Assembly: GCF_035984415.1 (NCBI RefSeq)
Contig: NZ_CP130720.1
Span: 2,976,001-3,040,000 of the forward strand
DNA from: Streptomyces sp. NBC_01296
Lineage (GTDB): Bacteria; Actinomycetota; Actinomycetes; Streptomycetales; Streptomycetaceae
Direction of reading: 5' to 3'
DNA length: 64,000 nt
Shown: in pieces, positions 36,998 through 45,670 of the stretch
How the letters are laid out: every line of letters starts with the position of its first letter
How positions within the stretch are numbered: position 1 is the first letter of the stretch
Translations under genes and position numbers: made by a program
The notes under the pieces: model-generated
The model's database searches: none
The model's input: the letters and a program-made list of their open reading frames with translations, nothing else
Told to the model about the DNA's origin: nothing

Positions 36998-38233
36998 GTG
37001 TCGAGATCCGGTCACCGGCGCCTACTGCTGGTTTCCACCAATTACGCTCCCGAGCACGCGGGGATTGGGCCGTACGCCACCCAGATCGCGGAGCACTGGG
37101 CGGATCTCGGCCACGACACCCACGTCCTCGCCGGCATGCCGCACTATCCGTCATGGTCGTTGGAGCCGGAGTACAAGGGGGCGCTCCGGCGCACGGAACG
37201 GCGCGCGGGGGTCACTGTGCACCGGCGTGCACACACCGTGCCGCCCCGCCAAACCGCCGTCAAGCGGGCCCTGTTTGAAGGATCGATTCTGCTGCACGGC
37301 ACGGTGGCCCCGCCCCGGATGCCGCGCCCGGACGCGATCATGGCCCAGATGCCGAGCCTGGCCGGCGGCGTCGTCGCCGCCCGGCTCGCCGCGCGCTGGA
37401 AGGTCCCGTACGTCCCGGTCGTCCAGGACCTGATGGGCGCGGCCGCCGCACAGAGCGGTATCAGCGGCGGCGACAAGGCGGCCGCGATCGCCGGGCGCGC
37501 GGAGGCGTACGCCCTGAAGCGGGCCACCCTGGTCGGCGTCATCCACGAGACCTTCGTGGACCGCGTCGTCGGCATGGGCGTGGACCCGAAGAAGATCCGC
37601 CTCGTCCCCAACTGGTCCCACGTCCCGCAGCCCACCAGGCCGCGCGGCCAGACCCGCCGCCACCTGGGCTGGGCACCCGGCCAGCCGGTCGTCCTGCACT
37701 CCGGGAACATGGGCCTCAAGCAGGGCCTCGAGGTGCTCGTCGGCGCCGCCCGCCTCGATCCGGGTGTCCGTTTCGTCCTCATGGGCGACGGCAGCCAGCG
37801 CTCGGCCCTCGCCGACCTCGCGGCCGACGTACCGAATCTGGACATCATCCCCCCTGCCGCCGACGGAGAGTTCCCGGATATCCTCGCGGCGGCGGATGTG
37901 CTCGCCGTGACGCAGCACGCGGCCGTGCTCGACATGAGCGTGCCGTCCAAACTGACCTCCTACTTCCAGGCCGGTCGGCCCGTCGTCGCCTCCGTCGCGG
38001 CGGAAGGCGGTACCGCCCAGGAAGTGGAACGCTCGGGCGCAGGGGTGCTCGTACCACCGGAGGACCCCCACGCCCTGCTGAAGGCCGTACGGGCCCTCGC
38101 CGAGGACCCCGAGGGCGCGGATGCACTGGGGGCGGCCGGGCCCCGCCACGTGGCGGCCCACCTGAGCCGTGACGCGGGCCTGGCCCGCATCGACGCACTG
38201 ATAGACGAAGCACTTGGGGGTCCGCGGCCGTGA
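36998..38233 (+). CDS. Glycosyltransferase family 4, WcaI-like
   Basis: A GT-B enzyme of 411 residues that would add a sugar to a lipid-linked oligosaccharide at the inner face of the membrane. N-terminal LLLVSTNYAPEHAGIGPYATQIAEH is typical of the WcaI/WbuB group. The C-terminal nucleotide-sugar domain starts near VVLHSGNMGLKQGLEVLV and contains MSVPSKLTSYFQAGRPVVASV and a catalytic Glu region, EVERSGAG. The GTG start has GGGAGAAGGGG upstream. It is the first gene of a three-gene operon. The donor sugar is unknown; GDP-fucose made by gmd/fcl in this locus is one candidate. Confidence 0.88.
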   Translation: MSRSGHRRLLLVSTNYAPEHAGIGPYATQIAEHWADLGHDTHVLAGMPHYPSWSLEPEYKGALRRTERRAGVTVHRRAHTVPPRQTAVKRALFEGSILLHGTVAPPRMPRPDAIMAQMPSLAGGVVAARLAARWKVPYVPVVQDLMGAAAAQSGISGGDKAAAIAGRAEAYALKRATLVGVIHETFVDRVVGMGVDPKKIRLVPNWSHVPQPTRPRGQTRRHLGWAPGQPVVLHSGNMGLKQGLEVLVGAARLDPGVRFVLMGDGSQRSALADLAADVPNLDIIPPAADGEFPDILAAADVLAVTQHAAVLDMSVPSKLTSYFQAGRPVVASVAAEGGTAQEVERSGAGVLVPPEDPHALLKAVRALAEDPEGADALGAAGPRHVAAHLSRDAGLARIDALIDEALGGPRP

Positions 38234-40023
38234 TCGAGACGAATCGCCCTGCAGCCGTCCCGGCGGAGGACGAACCGGATCTCCTCAGGGACCAGTTCAA
38301 GCAGCTCCTGCGCTACCGCCGCCTCCTCGGGGCGGGTATCGGCATCGGCCTGCTGGGCGGCGTCTACCTCGGCATCTCCACGGCCGACACCTACGTCGCG
38401 ACCGCGGACATCGTGCTGCGCGCACCCACCGACGACCCGTTCAACCCGAGCCTGGCGCCCGACAAGGCGATCAACATCGGCTCGGAGCGGCAGGTGGCGC
38501 TCAGCTCCTCCATAGCCAACGAGGCCGCGAAGAAGCTCGGCGTGTCCTCGAAGGACTTCGCCGGCCTGCGCAGCGGCCTCCAGGTGACCAACCCGCCGCA
38601 GACGATGGTGCTGCGCTTCACGTACACCGCGTCCTCCCCCAAGGAGGCCTCGACCCGAGCCAACGCGATGACCGAGGCCTACCTGCTCAAGCGGCAGGAA
38701 TCCCTCGACGTCACCCGCGACAAGATGGTCAAGGGCTACCAGGAGCAGCGCGATCCGGTCGCGAAGAACCTCGACGAGCTCGTCAAGCAGATCAACGCCA
38801 TGCCGGCCGGTCCGGGGCGCGACGCCGCGTACTCCTCGAAGACGGACCTCCAGAGCAAGGTCAACACGCTCAACAGCAACATCGCCAAGCTCCAGGCCCT
38901 GGACATGACCCCTGGCCGGGTCACCAGCGCCGCGACCCCGCCGTCCGACACCGACGGCCCGGGCATCCCGATGTCGCTCGCGCTCGGCGCGGCCGTGGGC
39001 CTCGCGCTCGGCCTGCTCGCCGCCTGGGTCCGGCTCGTCTTCGACCCGGCGCCGCGCTCCGAGGGCGATGTCGCGCGGGCCCTGCGCGCCCCCGTGCTCG
39101 GCTACCTGCCGCGGGCCAAGACCATCGGCGGACCGCTGCTCGCGGCCGGCGAGGAGGACCCCCGGCTCGCCGAGGAGTTCCGCTCGGTGGCCTTCCGGCT
39201 CGCCTACGACTCCCGCTTCGCCGACCGGCGCCGGCTGCTCGTCGTCGCCCCGCGCGGCAGCAGCGAGACCGCCGCCGCCGCGGCCGTGAACCTGGCCGCC
39301 TCCTTCGCGGAGACCGGCAAGGACGTCCTGCTCATCGAGGCCGACCTGCGCACGCCGGTGCTGGCCAGCCAGTTGCCGACCGGCGCGGGCGGGCGGCCGC
39401 GCTGGAGCCAGACGCCCGGCGGCCCGGCCGCCGGCGGGCACGCCGCCGCGCACGGCGACTCCGACTGGCCCGATGGACGCCAACTCGTCGTCGACGCCGG
39501 GGAGTCGGGCGCCTTCGACCTGATCCCGGGCGAGCCGGTGCGCAACGTGGCCCGTGCGCTGACCTCCCCGCGCGCCTCCCGTCTGATCTCCGAGGCCGAC
39601 TCCCCCAACTCCACCGTCGTCGTGCTCGCGCCGCCCGTGCTCTCGTACGCCGACGCCCTCGCGCTCGTCGACCGCGTCGACGGGGTCCTGGTCGTCTGCG
39701 ATCCGCGCGCCGTCCACCGCAGCGACCTGTCCCGGATCCGCGAGCTGATCAGCGGCGCCGGCGGCACGGTGCTCGGCGCGGTGCTGCACGCCCCGCTGCC
39801 GGGCGAGAAGCGCGGCCGCGGCGGGCGCGGCGGCACGTCGAAGGCCGCGGCCGCCCCGGCCCGGGCGGCCCGGCCGTCCGCGCCGCAGCCGCAGCCGCTC
39901 ACGCGGCAGCCGAACCAGGCGCAGGCCCACCAGGCGAACGGGCAGGCCGAGCCGGAGCAGCACATCCCGGGCGACGGTACGGACACGGTGGCCCTGCGCA
40001 CGGTGCGCATGGGCCGCAGATGA
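38230..40023 (+). CDS. Wzz-type chain-length protein with degenerate BY-kinase domain
   Basis: A 597-residue membrane protein that should set polymer length. The Wzz part has two helices (about 31-51 and 244-266) around an extracytoplasmic coiled region. A C-terminal domain related to bacterial tyrosine kinases follows. Walker A' is kept as VLLIEADLRTPVL. The Walker A loop near residue 340 reads APRGSSETAAAAAVN where a Lys and Thr/Ser are expected, so ATP binding is doubtful. No Tyr cluster is present in the Pro/Gln-rich tail. It overlaps the upstream and downstream genes by 4 bases each. It is either a pseudo-kinase scaffold or a diverged ATPase. Confidence 0.85.
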   Translation: MIETNRPAAVPAEDEPDLLRDQFKQLLRYRRLLGAGIGIGLLGGVYLGISTADTYVATADIVLRAPTDDPFNPSLAPDKAINIGSERQVALSSSIANEAAKKLGVSSKDFAGLRSGLQVTNPPQTMVLRFTYTASSPKEASTRANAMTEAYLLKRQESLDVTRDKMVKGYQEQRDPVAKNLDELVKQINAMPAGPGRDAAYSSKTDLQSKVNTLNSNIAKLQALDMTPGRVTSAATPPSDTDGPGIPMSLALGAAVGLALGLLAAWVRLVFDPAPRSEGDVARALRAPVLGYLPRAKTIGGPLLAAGEEDPRLAEEFRSVAFRLAYDSRFADRRRLLVVAPRGSSETAAAAAVNLAASFAETGKDVLLIEADLRTPVLASQLPTGAGGRPRWSQTPGGPAAGGHAAAHGDSDWPDGRQLVVDAGESGAFDLIPGEPVRNVARALTSPRASRLISEADSPNSTVVVLAPPVLSYADALALVDRVDGVLVVCDPRAVHRSDLSRIRELISGAGGTVLGAVLHAPLPGEKRGRGGRGGTSKAAAAPARAARPSAPQPQPLTRQPNQAQAHQANGQAEPEQHIPGDGTDTVALRTVRMGRR

Positions 40024-41243
40024 GTCGGCGCGGCCTCGCCGCCGTCTCCTCGGTCCTGGACCAGGCCGCGTCCAGCGCCACCAACATCCTGGTGCTCGTG
40101 CTGGCGGCCCGGCTGTCCTCGGCGTCCGGCTTCGCCGACTTCTCGATGGTGTACGTGACCTTCAGCGTGCTCCTCGGGCTGAACATGGCGTACGTCGGCC
40201 AGACCGTGGTGCTGGAGAAGGCCGAGGACCGGCTGGGCGCGGTGTGCCGCTCGGGCCTCGCGTTCACCGCGGCCGCCTCGGCGGCGGTGGGCGCAGCGCT
40301 CGCCGTCGTCGGCCTCGCCCTGCCCGGGGCCGGCGGCCGGGCCTTCCTCGCGCTGGGCCTCGTACTGCCGCTGGTGCTCGTCCAGGACGGGCTGCGGTAC
40401 TGCTTCTCCGCGCTGCGCACCCCCGAGCGGGCGCTGGCCGCGGACGCGCTGCGGCTGGCGTGCGTGGTCGCTGCGCTGCTGCTGCAGCCCGAAGGGGCCT
40501 CGGCGGGGCGGCTGGTGCTGGTGTGGGGGGTCTCGGCGCTCCCGGCGCTGGCGCTCGGGCTGTTCCTGCTGCGCCCGTACGTCCGGGGCGCTGCCGCGGA
40601 CCTGCGGCCGTACCTGCGGCGCGGACACCTGGGGCAGCGGTTCGTCGTCGAGTTCGCGGTGGGCAACGGCTCGAGCCAGTTGGCGGTGCTCGGCCTCGGG
40701 CTGTTCGCCACCCCGCTGGCCGTGGGCGCGCTGCGCGGCGCGACCACGCTCTTCGGCCCGCTGAACGTGCTGTTCAACTCGGCGAACGCGTTCGGGCCGC
40801 CGGTGGTGGGGCGGGCTTCGGGCAAGCAGGGCGTGGTCCGGCTGACGCTGCTGATGGGCGGTGTGCTGGCGGTGCTCGGTGCCGGGTGGGGGGCCGTGCT
40901 GTACGCGCTGCCGGCGGAGGTGGGCCGGCAGCTGCTGGGCGACACGTGGGGAGCGGCCTTTGCCCTGCTCCCGGCCACGGGTGCCCAGTACGCGGTGATG
41001 GGCCTGGGCACGTGCGCCCTGCTGACACTGCGGGTGCTGGCCCCGAAGGCGACGCTGTCGCTGCAGGTGGTGTTCTCCGTCCTCTCGGTGGCGCTGCTGC
41101 TGGGCGGCTACGCGCTGGGCGGCGTGGCCGGCGCCGCATGGGGCCTGGCGGCGGGCTCGGCCCTCAAGGCCACGGCGGCCTGGCTCCGCGTCTCCCGTGT
41201 CCCGGCTGCCGCCCCCGCCCCGGAACCGGCCCCCGTCATCTGA
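40020..41243 (+). CDS. Polysaccharide flippase (MOP superfamily, Wzx-like)
   Basis: A 407-residue protein with about 12 helices and almost no soluble part, consistent with a Wzx flippase moving lipid-linked repeat units across the membrane. The N-terminus SRRGLAAVSSVLDQAASSATNILVL and the helix with ALRGATTLFGPLNVLFNSANAFGPP are typical. The ATG overlaps the chain-length gene stop (ATGA). It ends convergent with the polymerase-like gene, only 60 bases away. Confidence 0.85.
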   Translation: MSRRGLAAVSSVLDQAASSATNILVLVLAARLSSASGFADFSMVYVTFSVLLGLNMAYVGQTVVLEKAEDRLGAVCRSGLAFTAAASAAVGAALAVVGLALPGAGGRAFLALGLVLPLVLVQDGLRYCFSALRTPERALAADALRLACVVAALLLQPEGASAGRLVLVWGVSALPALALGLFLLRPYVRGAAADLRPYLRRGHLGQRFVVEFAVGNGSSQLAVLGLGLFATPLAVGALRGATTLFGPLNVLFNSANAFGPPVVGRASGKQGVVRLTLLMGGVLAVLGAGWGAVLYALPAEVGRQLLGDTWGAAFALLPATGAQYAVMGLGTCALLTLRVLAPKATLSLQVVFSVLSVALLLGGYALGGVAGAAWGLAAGSALKATAAWLRVSRVPAAAPAPEPAPVI

Positions 41244-41303
41244 CGCTGCGGCCCCGGCACCCCGCCCGAGCCGCCCGCTTCCGGTCACCCGCCGCTGCGC
41301 GGG

Positions 41304-42815
41304 TCAGCGCAGGGTGGTGGATTTGTCCTGGCGGTACGTCGCGACCAGCGCCAGGCAGAGGGCGGCTATCGCCACGCGGCCGGAGGCCTGCAGCAGGGGG
41401 CCCCGGAGCAGGATGAACGAGTAGCCCGCCACCAGCGGGACCACCACCGAGATCAGGCTCCCCGGCGGGGACCTGCGCGTGGCGCGCTTCGCGTACCGGC
41501 GGTCCACGCGCGCCGACGCGTAGCCCATGCCCAGCAGCCCGGCGCCCATCCCCAGCGACCCGAAGTCGAGCCACAGCTCGGCCCAGATCGGGGAGGAGAG
41601 GTTGGTGTTGACCGTCCCCATCCACTCGCCGATCATCACGCCGGTGTCCTTCGGCTTGCCGGGCCACACCGAGCGCGGCACCGCGAAGAAGAGGGACCCC
41701 GCGAGCTGGCGGCCGTACAAGTGCCCGGGGCCGGAGTTCGAGTACGTGATGGTGTTCGCGAACATGCCGATCTGGTCGTAGTCCTTCAGCGCCATCGGCT
41801 CCAGGAACGACGTCGTCTCGACCGGCTTGTAGTTCTTCTCGTCGTACCGGAAGCGGTCCGCGAACGGGAACACGAGCAGGGCGATCACCACGGCCATCGA
41901 CAGCGCGACCCGGTACATCGCGGCGCTCACCGGGAAGACGGTGAAGAGCAGCGCGAACATGACCGTGAGGAACCAGTACCGCGGGTTCGAGATCGGGTTG
42001 TTGACCACCAGGTTCAGCAGGGCGAGCGCCCCCCAGGTGACGATGATCGAGACCTTGCGGCGGGCGTACGTCGAGGTGATCAGCCAGCGCGTGTACATCA
42101 GCAGGGCGAGCAGCGCCGGGACGGTGCCGAAGCCGCGCAGCAGGGCCTGGCCGGCCTGGCCGTCGCCGTTGGAGACGCCCGCCTCCTCGATGCCCGCGAT
42201 GATCTCCTGGCGGCTGGAGAAGAAGACCGCCGGTCCGCCGAGCTTCATGATGAAGGCCGCGCTGCACAAGAAGGAGAGCCCGGTGAGCAGTTGGAGGCGG
42301 CGCCGGTGGGCCATGACCGGGCGCGGCTCCTTCTGGGAGCCGCCGGCCCGGCCGGCCGGCCGGTGGCGGGCGAGCAGGACGCCGACGTCGAACGCCGTGC
42401 AGCCGAGCAGGACCAGGCCGATGGCGATCGTGAGGTCGGAGCGGGGGCCGACCACGGGGGTCGGGACCCGGCCGAGGACGGCCTGCGCGAGCGGGGCGAC
42501 GCCCATGGCCATGTAGACGAACAGCCAGAAGGAGCCCTGGAGCAGCTTGCGGCGGCTGGTCAGGACCATCGCGGAGAGCCGGGCGCCCGCGTACGTCGTG
42601 AGCAGGAGCTGGAGCCAGAAGGCCGCGTCGTGCTGGCCGTCGCCGGACTGGACGGCGACGAAGAGCGGCAGGAAGACGGTGAAGCCGAGGATGAGCGGGA
42701 CGGACAGGGCGCGCGAGAGCAGGGTGCGCGGCGTGGTGACCCGGCCCCACTTGCGCTCGTCCTCGAGCTCGGGAACCGGCAGGGTCACGGAGGGCTTGCG
42801 TATGTCCGTTGCCAC
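41304..42815 (-). CDS. Polymerase-like membrane protein (Wzy/O-antigen polymerase type)
   Basis: A large membrane protein of 503 residues with about 12 helices. A big loop near residues 300-400 contains ADRFRYDEKNYKPVETTSFLEPMALKDYDQIGMFA and RSVWPGKPKDTGVMIGEWMG, as in oligosaccharide repeat-unit polymerases. Its company with flippase, chain-length protein and priming transferase supports polymerase. I start at the GTG at 42815 (VATDIRKPSV) after GGGGTGGGGG; the frame upstream is antisense to the acetyltransferase and glycosyltransferase genes. It is divergent from the acetyltransferase gene. Confidence 0.8.
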   Translation of the reverse strand: MATDIRKPSVTLPVPELEDERKWGRVTTPRTLLSRALSVPLILGFTVFLPLFVAVQSGDGQHDAAFWLQLLLTTYAGARLSAMVLTSRRKLLQGSFWLFVYMAMGVAPLAQAVLGRVPTPVVGPRSDLTIAIGLVLLGCTAFDVGVLLARHRPAGRAGGSQKEPRPVMAHRRRLQLLTGLSFLCSAAFIMKLGGPAVFFSSRQEIIAGIEEAGVSNGDGQAGQALLRGFGTVPALLALLMYTRWLITSTYARRKVSIIVTWGALALLNLVVNNPISNPRYWFLTVMFALLFTVFPVSAAMYRVALSMAVVIALLVFPFADRFRYDEKNYKPVETTSFLEPMALKDYDQIGMFANTITYSNSGPGHLYGRQLAGSLFFAVPRSVWPGKPKDTGVMIGEWMGTVNTNLSSPIWAELWLDFGSLGMGAGLLGMGYASARVDRRYAKRATRRSPPGSLISVVVPLVAGYSFILLRGPLLQASGRVAIAALCLALVATYRQDKSTTLR

Positions 42816-42912
42816 TGCTGCCCCCACCCCATGTGCCTGGTCCGCGCGCAGTCTAGTCTGAGCGGGCGGCGCCCGGGGAGGCACGCCTGCAGAGCACGAT
42901 GAGGGGCGACAG

Positions 42913-43452
42913 TTGCGTGATCTTCCTGCCTTCACGCTGGCCGGGTACGACAAGGGGCGCGGGCTGCTGACGCAGGCGCTCTGGTTCGCCGTGATGAACA
43001 CGCTGTTCATGGCGTGGTTCTGTCCGGCCCGGCTGCGGGTGGCGCTGCTGCGGGCGTTCGGCGCGCAGATCGGCGAGGGCGTGCTGATCCGGCACCGGGT
43101 GCGGGTGCTGTGGCCGTGGAAGCTCACCGTCGGGGACCACACCTGGATCGGCGAGGGCGCCTGGCTGCTGAACCTGGAGCCGGTGACCATCGGGGCGAAC
43201 GTGTGCATCTCGCAGGAAGCCATGCTGTGCACCGGTTCGCACGACCACCGGGCCGCCGACTTCCGGTACCGCAACGCTCCGATCGTGGTCGAGGACGGCG
43301 CCTGGGTGGCCGTACGGGCGACCGTGCTGGCCGGGGTCACGATGGGCCGCTGCGCGGTGGCGGGCGCCGGTTCGGTGGTCCACCGAAACCTTCCTGCACT
43401 GACCCTGCAGACGATGGACGGGCAGCGCCGCCCGGTCGAGGAGCCCAAGTGA
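42913..43452 (+). CDS. WcaF-like acyltransferase (left-handed beta-helix)
   Basis: A 179-residue hexapeptide-repeat O-acetyltransferase. The N-terminal segment FTLAGYDKGRGLLTQALWFAVMNTLF matches the colanic acid WcaF group. Repeats begin near FGAQIGEGVLIRHRVRVLWPWKLTVGDHTWIGEGAWLLNLEPVTIGANVCISQ. The catalytic His is in CTGSHDHRAADF. It probably acetylates a sugar of the exopolysaccharide. The start is a TTG at 42913 with GAGGGG close by; no ATG or GTG fits. It overlaps the next gene by 4 bases. Confidence 0.88.
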   Translation: MRDLPAFTLAGYDKGRGLLTQALWFAVMNTLFMAWFCPARLRVALLRAFGAQIGEGVLIRHRVRVLWPWKLTVGDHTWIGEGAWLLNLEPVTIGANVCISQEAMLCTGSHDHRAADFRYRNAPIVVEDGAWVAVRATVLAGVTMGRCAVAGAGSVVHRNLPALTLQTMDGQRRPVEEPK

Positions 43453-44564
43453 GAGTCCTGCACGCCGTCACGCTCCACTCGCCCTCGCACGCCTTCGGCG
43501 GGCCGGTCCGGGTCGCGCTGAACCTGGCCAAGGGGCTGCGGGCGCGCGGCCACGAGGCCGGCCTGCTGGCGCTCGGCGAAGGCTTCCCGGATCCGTGGCC
43601 GACCTCCGTGGAGGGGGTGCCGGCGAAGCTGTTCCCGGCCCGGCGCATCCTGCCGCTGGGCTTCAGCGGGATGACCTCGCCGGCCCTGCTGGCCTCGGCG
43701 GGCCGGCTGGTCCGGGACGCGGACGTGGTCCACGTCCACCTCGCACGGGACCTGGTGACCCTGCCGGTGGCCCTGGCGGCGCTGCGGGCCGGCAAGCCGC
43801 TGGTGCTGCAGACCCACGGGATGGTGGACCCGAGCGAGAAGCTGCTGGCCAAGGTGCTGGACGCGGTGGCGGTACGCCGGCTGCTGCGCGGCGCGGACGC
43901 GGTGCTGTACCTGACCCCGCACGAACGGGAGGGCCTCGACGCGGTGGTGGGCGCCCCGCTGCCGGGGGCGGTCCGGCTGGTGAACGGCACCCCGGCGCAG
44001 GAGGAGCGGCCGGCGCTCGCCGGTCCCCCGCGCATCCTGTACTCGGCGCGCCTGCAGGCCCGCAAGCGCCCGGTGGACTTCGTGGACGCGGCCCCGGCGG
44101 TCCTGGCGGCGCACCCGGACGCGGAGTTCGTGGTGGCCGGCCCGGACGAGGGCGAACTGGCGGCGGTCCGCGCGCGGATCGCGGAGCTGGGGCTCCCGTC
44201 CCGCTTCACGGTCCCGGGGGCGCTGTCCGCCGAGGAGGTCCTGGCGGAGCTGCGCCGGGCCCATGTCTACGTCCTCCCCTCGGTGGACGAGCCGTTCCCG
44301 ATGTCGGTGCTCGAGGCCCTCTCCGTGGGCGTCCCGGCGGTGGTCACGCACTCCAACGGCCTGGCCCGCGACATCGCGTCCGCGGGCGCCGGCCGGGCGG
44401 TCGCCCCGGGCCCGGCGGGTGTCGCGGAGGCCGTCCTCGCCCTCCTGGACCCGCAGTCCAACGCGGAAGCCGCCCTGTCGGCCCGCAAACTGGCCGCGGA
44501 GTCCTTCTCGATGGACGCGGTCCTGGACACCCTGCTCCCGGTCTACGAGGCGGCCCTGCGCTGA
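43449..44564 (+). CDS. Glycosyltransferase family 4
   Basis: A second GT-B transferase, 371 residues from a GTG that overlaps the acetyltransferase stop as GTGA. N-terminal VLHAVTLHSPSHAFGGPVRVALNLAKGLRARGHE is the acceptor domain start, with a Gly-rich loop. The C-terminal domain has ILYSARLQARKRPVDFVDA, FVVAGPDEGEL and the EX7E-like PFPMSVLEALSVGVPAVVTHSNG. Donor and acceptor are unknown. It is partner to the acetyltransferase in a two-gene operon. Confidence 0.9.
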   Translation: MRVLHAVTLHSPSHAFGGPVRVALNLAKGLRARGHEAGLLALGEGFPDPWPTSVEGVPAKLFPARRILPLGFSGMTSPALLASAGRLVRDADVVHVHLARDLVTLPVALAALRAGKPLVLQTHGMVDPSEKLLAKVLDAVAVRRLLRGADAVLYLTPHEREGLDAVVGAPLPGAVRLVNGTPAQEERPALAGPPRILYSARLQARKRPVDFVDAAPAVLAAHPDAEFVVAGPDEGELAAVRARIAELGLPSRFTVPGALSAEEVLAELRRAHVYVLPSVDEPFPMSVLEALSVGVPAVVTHSNGLARDIASAGAGRAVAPGPAGVAEAVLALLDPQSNAEAALSARKLAAESFSMDAVLDTLLPVYEAALR

Positions 44565-44568
44565 CGCG

Positions 44569-44781
44569 CTACACCTCGCGGTGGGTTTCGTCCACCACCG
44601 GGAGGGCCGCCGTGCGGCGGCGTTTGAAGACGCTCGCGTAGACGGCGAGTCCGATGGCGCCGGCGGCCATCATGATCAGGCCGACGACGTCGAGGTTGAC
44701 GCTCTCCATCTTCCAGTCCGTTGCGAAGGTGAGAATGGCTCCCACCACGATCAGCGCGATGCAGCCGCCGATGCCTCCCAT
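44569..44781 (-). CDS. Small membrane protein, DUF6458-like
   Basis: A 70-residue protein with two helices (GGCIALIVVGAILTFATDW and VVGLIMMAAGAIGLAVYASV), ending in a basic tail KRRRTAALPVVDETHREV. This two-helix pattern is widespread in Streptomyces and has no assigned role. The ATG at 44781 has GGAGG 8 bases upstream; a GTG five codons earlier is less likely. It ends four bases from the convergent glycosyltransferase. Confidence 0.75.
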   Translation of the reverse strand: MGGIGGCIALIVVGAILTFATDWKMESVNLDVVGLIMMAAGAIGLAVYASVFKRRRTAALPVVDETHREV

Positions 44782-44843
44782 GTGATCCGCCTCCACAGTC
44801 GTGGTCGTCTGACCCCGCGGCTACCCGGGAAGCGCATACGAAA

Positions 44844-44882
44844 ACGCCGCCCCCGGCCCGGAGTCCGGGTCGGGGGCGGCGT
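44844..44882 (-). terminator. Terminator after the Ala/Pro-rich lipoprotein gene
   Basis: An 18-bp stem (44844-44861 with 44865-44882) with one mismatch and an AGT loop. On the minus strand it is followed by TTTT, a classical intrinsic terminator. Confidence 0.82.
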
Positions 44883-44901
44883 CCTCGTACGTGCGGGCAG
44901 G

Positions 44902-45576
44902 CTACGCCGGGATCCAGGCGTAGCAACCCGCCGACGTGAACGTCGCCGTGCCCGACGGGATCGTGGCCGTGATCTTGTCGCCGGCCTTCGGGGCGGTTTC
45001 CGGGCCCGACGCCAGGACGGCGCCGTCCTTGCCCTTGGCCTCCCAGGTGCACGAAGTGCTCTGCGTCAGCGCCCGGTACGTGCCCGCCGCAGGCGACTCG
45101 CGGGTGCCGTCGGCGAAGCCCTTGGACGCCGCGTCCAGGATCGGCTTCTGCTCCGGGCACAGGTACGTGATCGCGTCCTTCGCCGCCGGGATCTCCCCCG
45201 CGACGATGGACCCGGTCGCCGCGTCCTTGTCGCGCTTCGCGGTGCGCTCCACCCGCTGGCAGGACTCCTGGCCGGTCTGCAGGACCGCCGCCGGGTCCAT
45301 CTTCTCCGGAACCCGCCCGCTCAGGTACTGCTTCTCGTTGGGCTTGAAGCTGCCCGTCTTCGGGGTCAGCTTCGCGTCCGGCAGGACCGGGCCCGTCGGC
45401 TTGGCGTCGGGCGAGGCCGGCGCAGCCGCGGCGTCCGCCGGGTCCGGGGCGGCCGACGAGGCCGGCGGCTTCGGCTTCGCCGCGGCGTCGGCCTTGCCGT
45501 CGCCGCCCGAGCTGCAGGCGGTCAGGGTCAGAGCTGCGGCCAGCAGAACAGCAGCCGCGGCGGAGCGTCGGTACAT
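44902..45576 (-). CDS. Putative secreted lipoprotein of unknown function
   Basis: A 224-residue protein not assigned to a family. It has a lipoprotein signal, MYRRSAAAAVLLAAALTLTAC, with lipidation at Cys21, then about 60 residues of Ala/Pro/Lys linker, then a folded domain with four cysteines: GQESCQRVER, ITYLCPEQ, STSCTWEAKG and SAGCYAWIPA. Four cysteines suggest two disulfides. The domain is strand-rich near its end. CAGGAG precedes the ATG. Its place between exopolysaccharide genes suggests an envelope role, but nothing in the sequence proves this. Confidence 0.78.
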   Translation of the reverse strand: MYRRSAAAAVLLAAALTLTACSSGGDGKADAAAKPKPPASSAAPDPADAAAAPASPDAKPTGPVLPDAKLTPKTGSFKPNEKQYLSGRVPEKMDPAAVLQTGQESCQRVERTAKRDKDAATGSIVAGEIPAAKDAITYLCPEQKPILDAASKGFADGTRESPAAGTYRALTQSTSCTWEAKGKDGAVLASGPETAPKAGDKITATIPSGTATFTSAGCYAWIPA

Positions 45577-45623
45577 CTCTAGGGCTCCTGTATTACGTGC
45601 CGGTTGATCGAGTGGTATAGGGG

Positions 45624-45658
45624 TGCGGGGCCCGGCTGCTTTCGCGCCGGGCCCCGCA
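45624..45658 (-). terminator. Terminator after the LamG/DNRLRE protein gene
   Basis: TGCGGGGCCCGGC (45624-45636) pairs perfectly with GCCGGGCCCCGCA (45646-45658) over a 9-base loop, 13 bases past the stop. Confidence 0.75.
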
Positions 45659-45670
45659 TCCGTCAGACGG

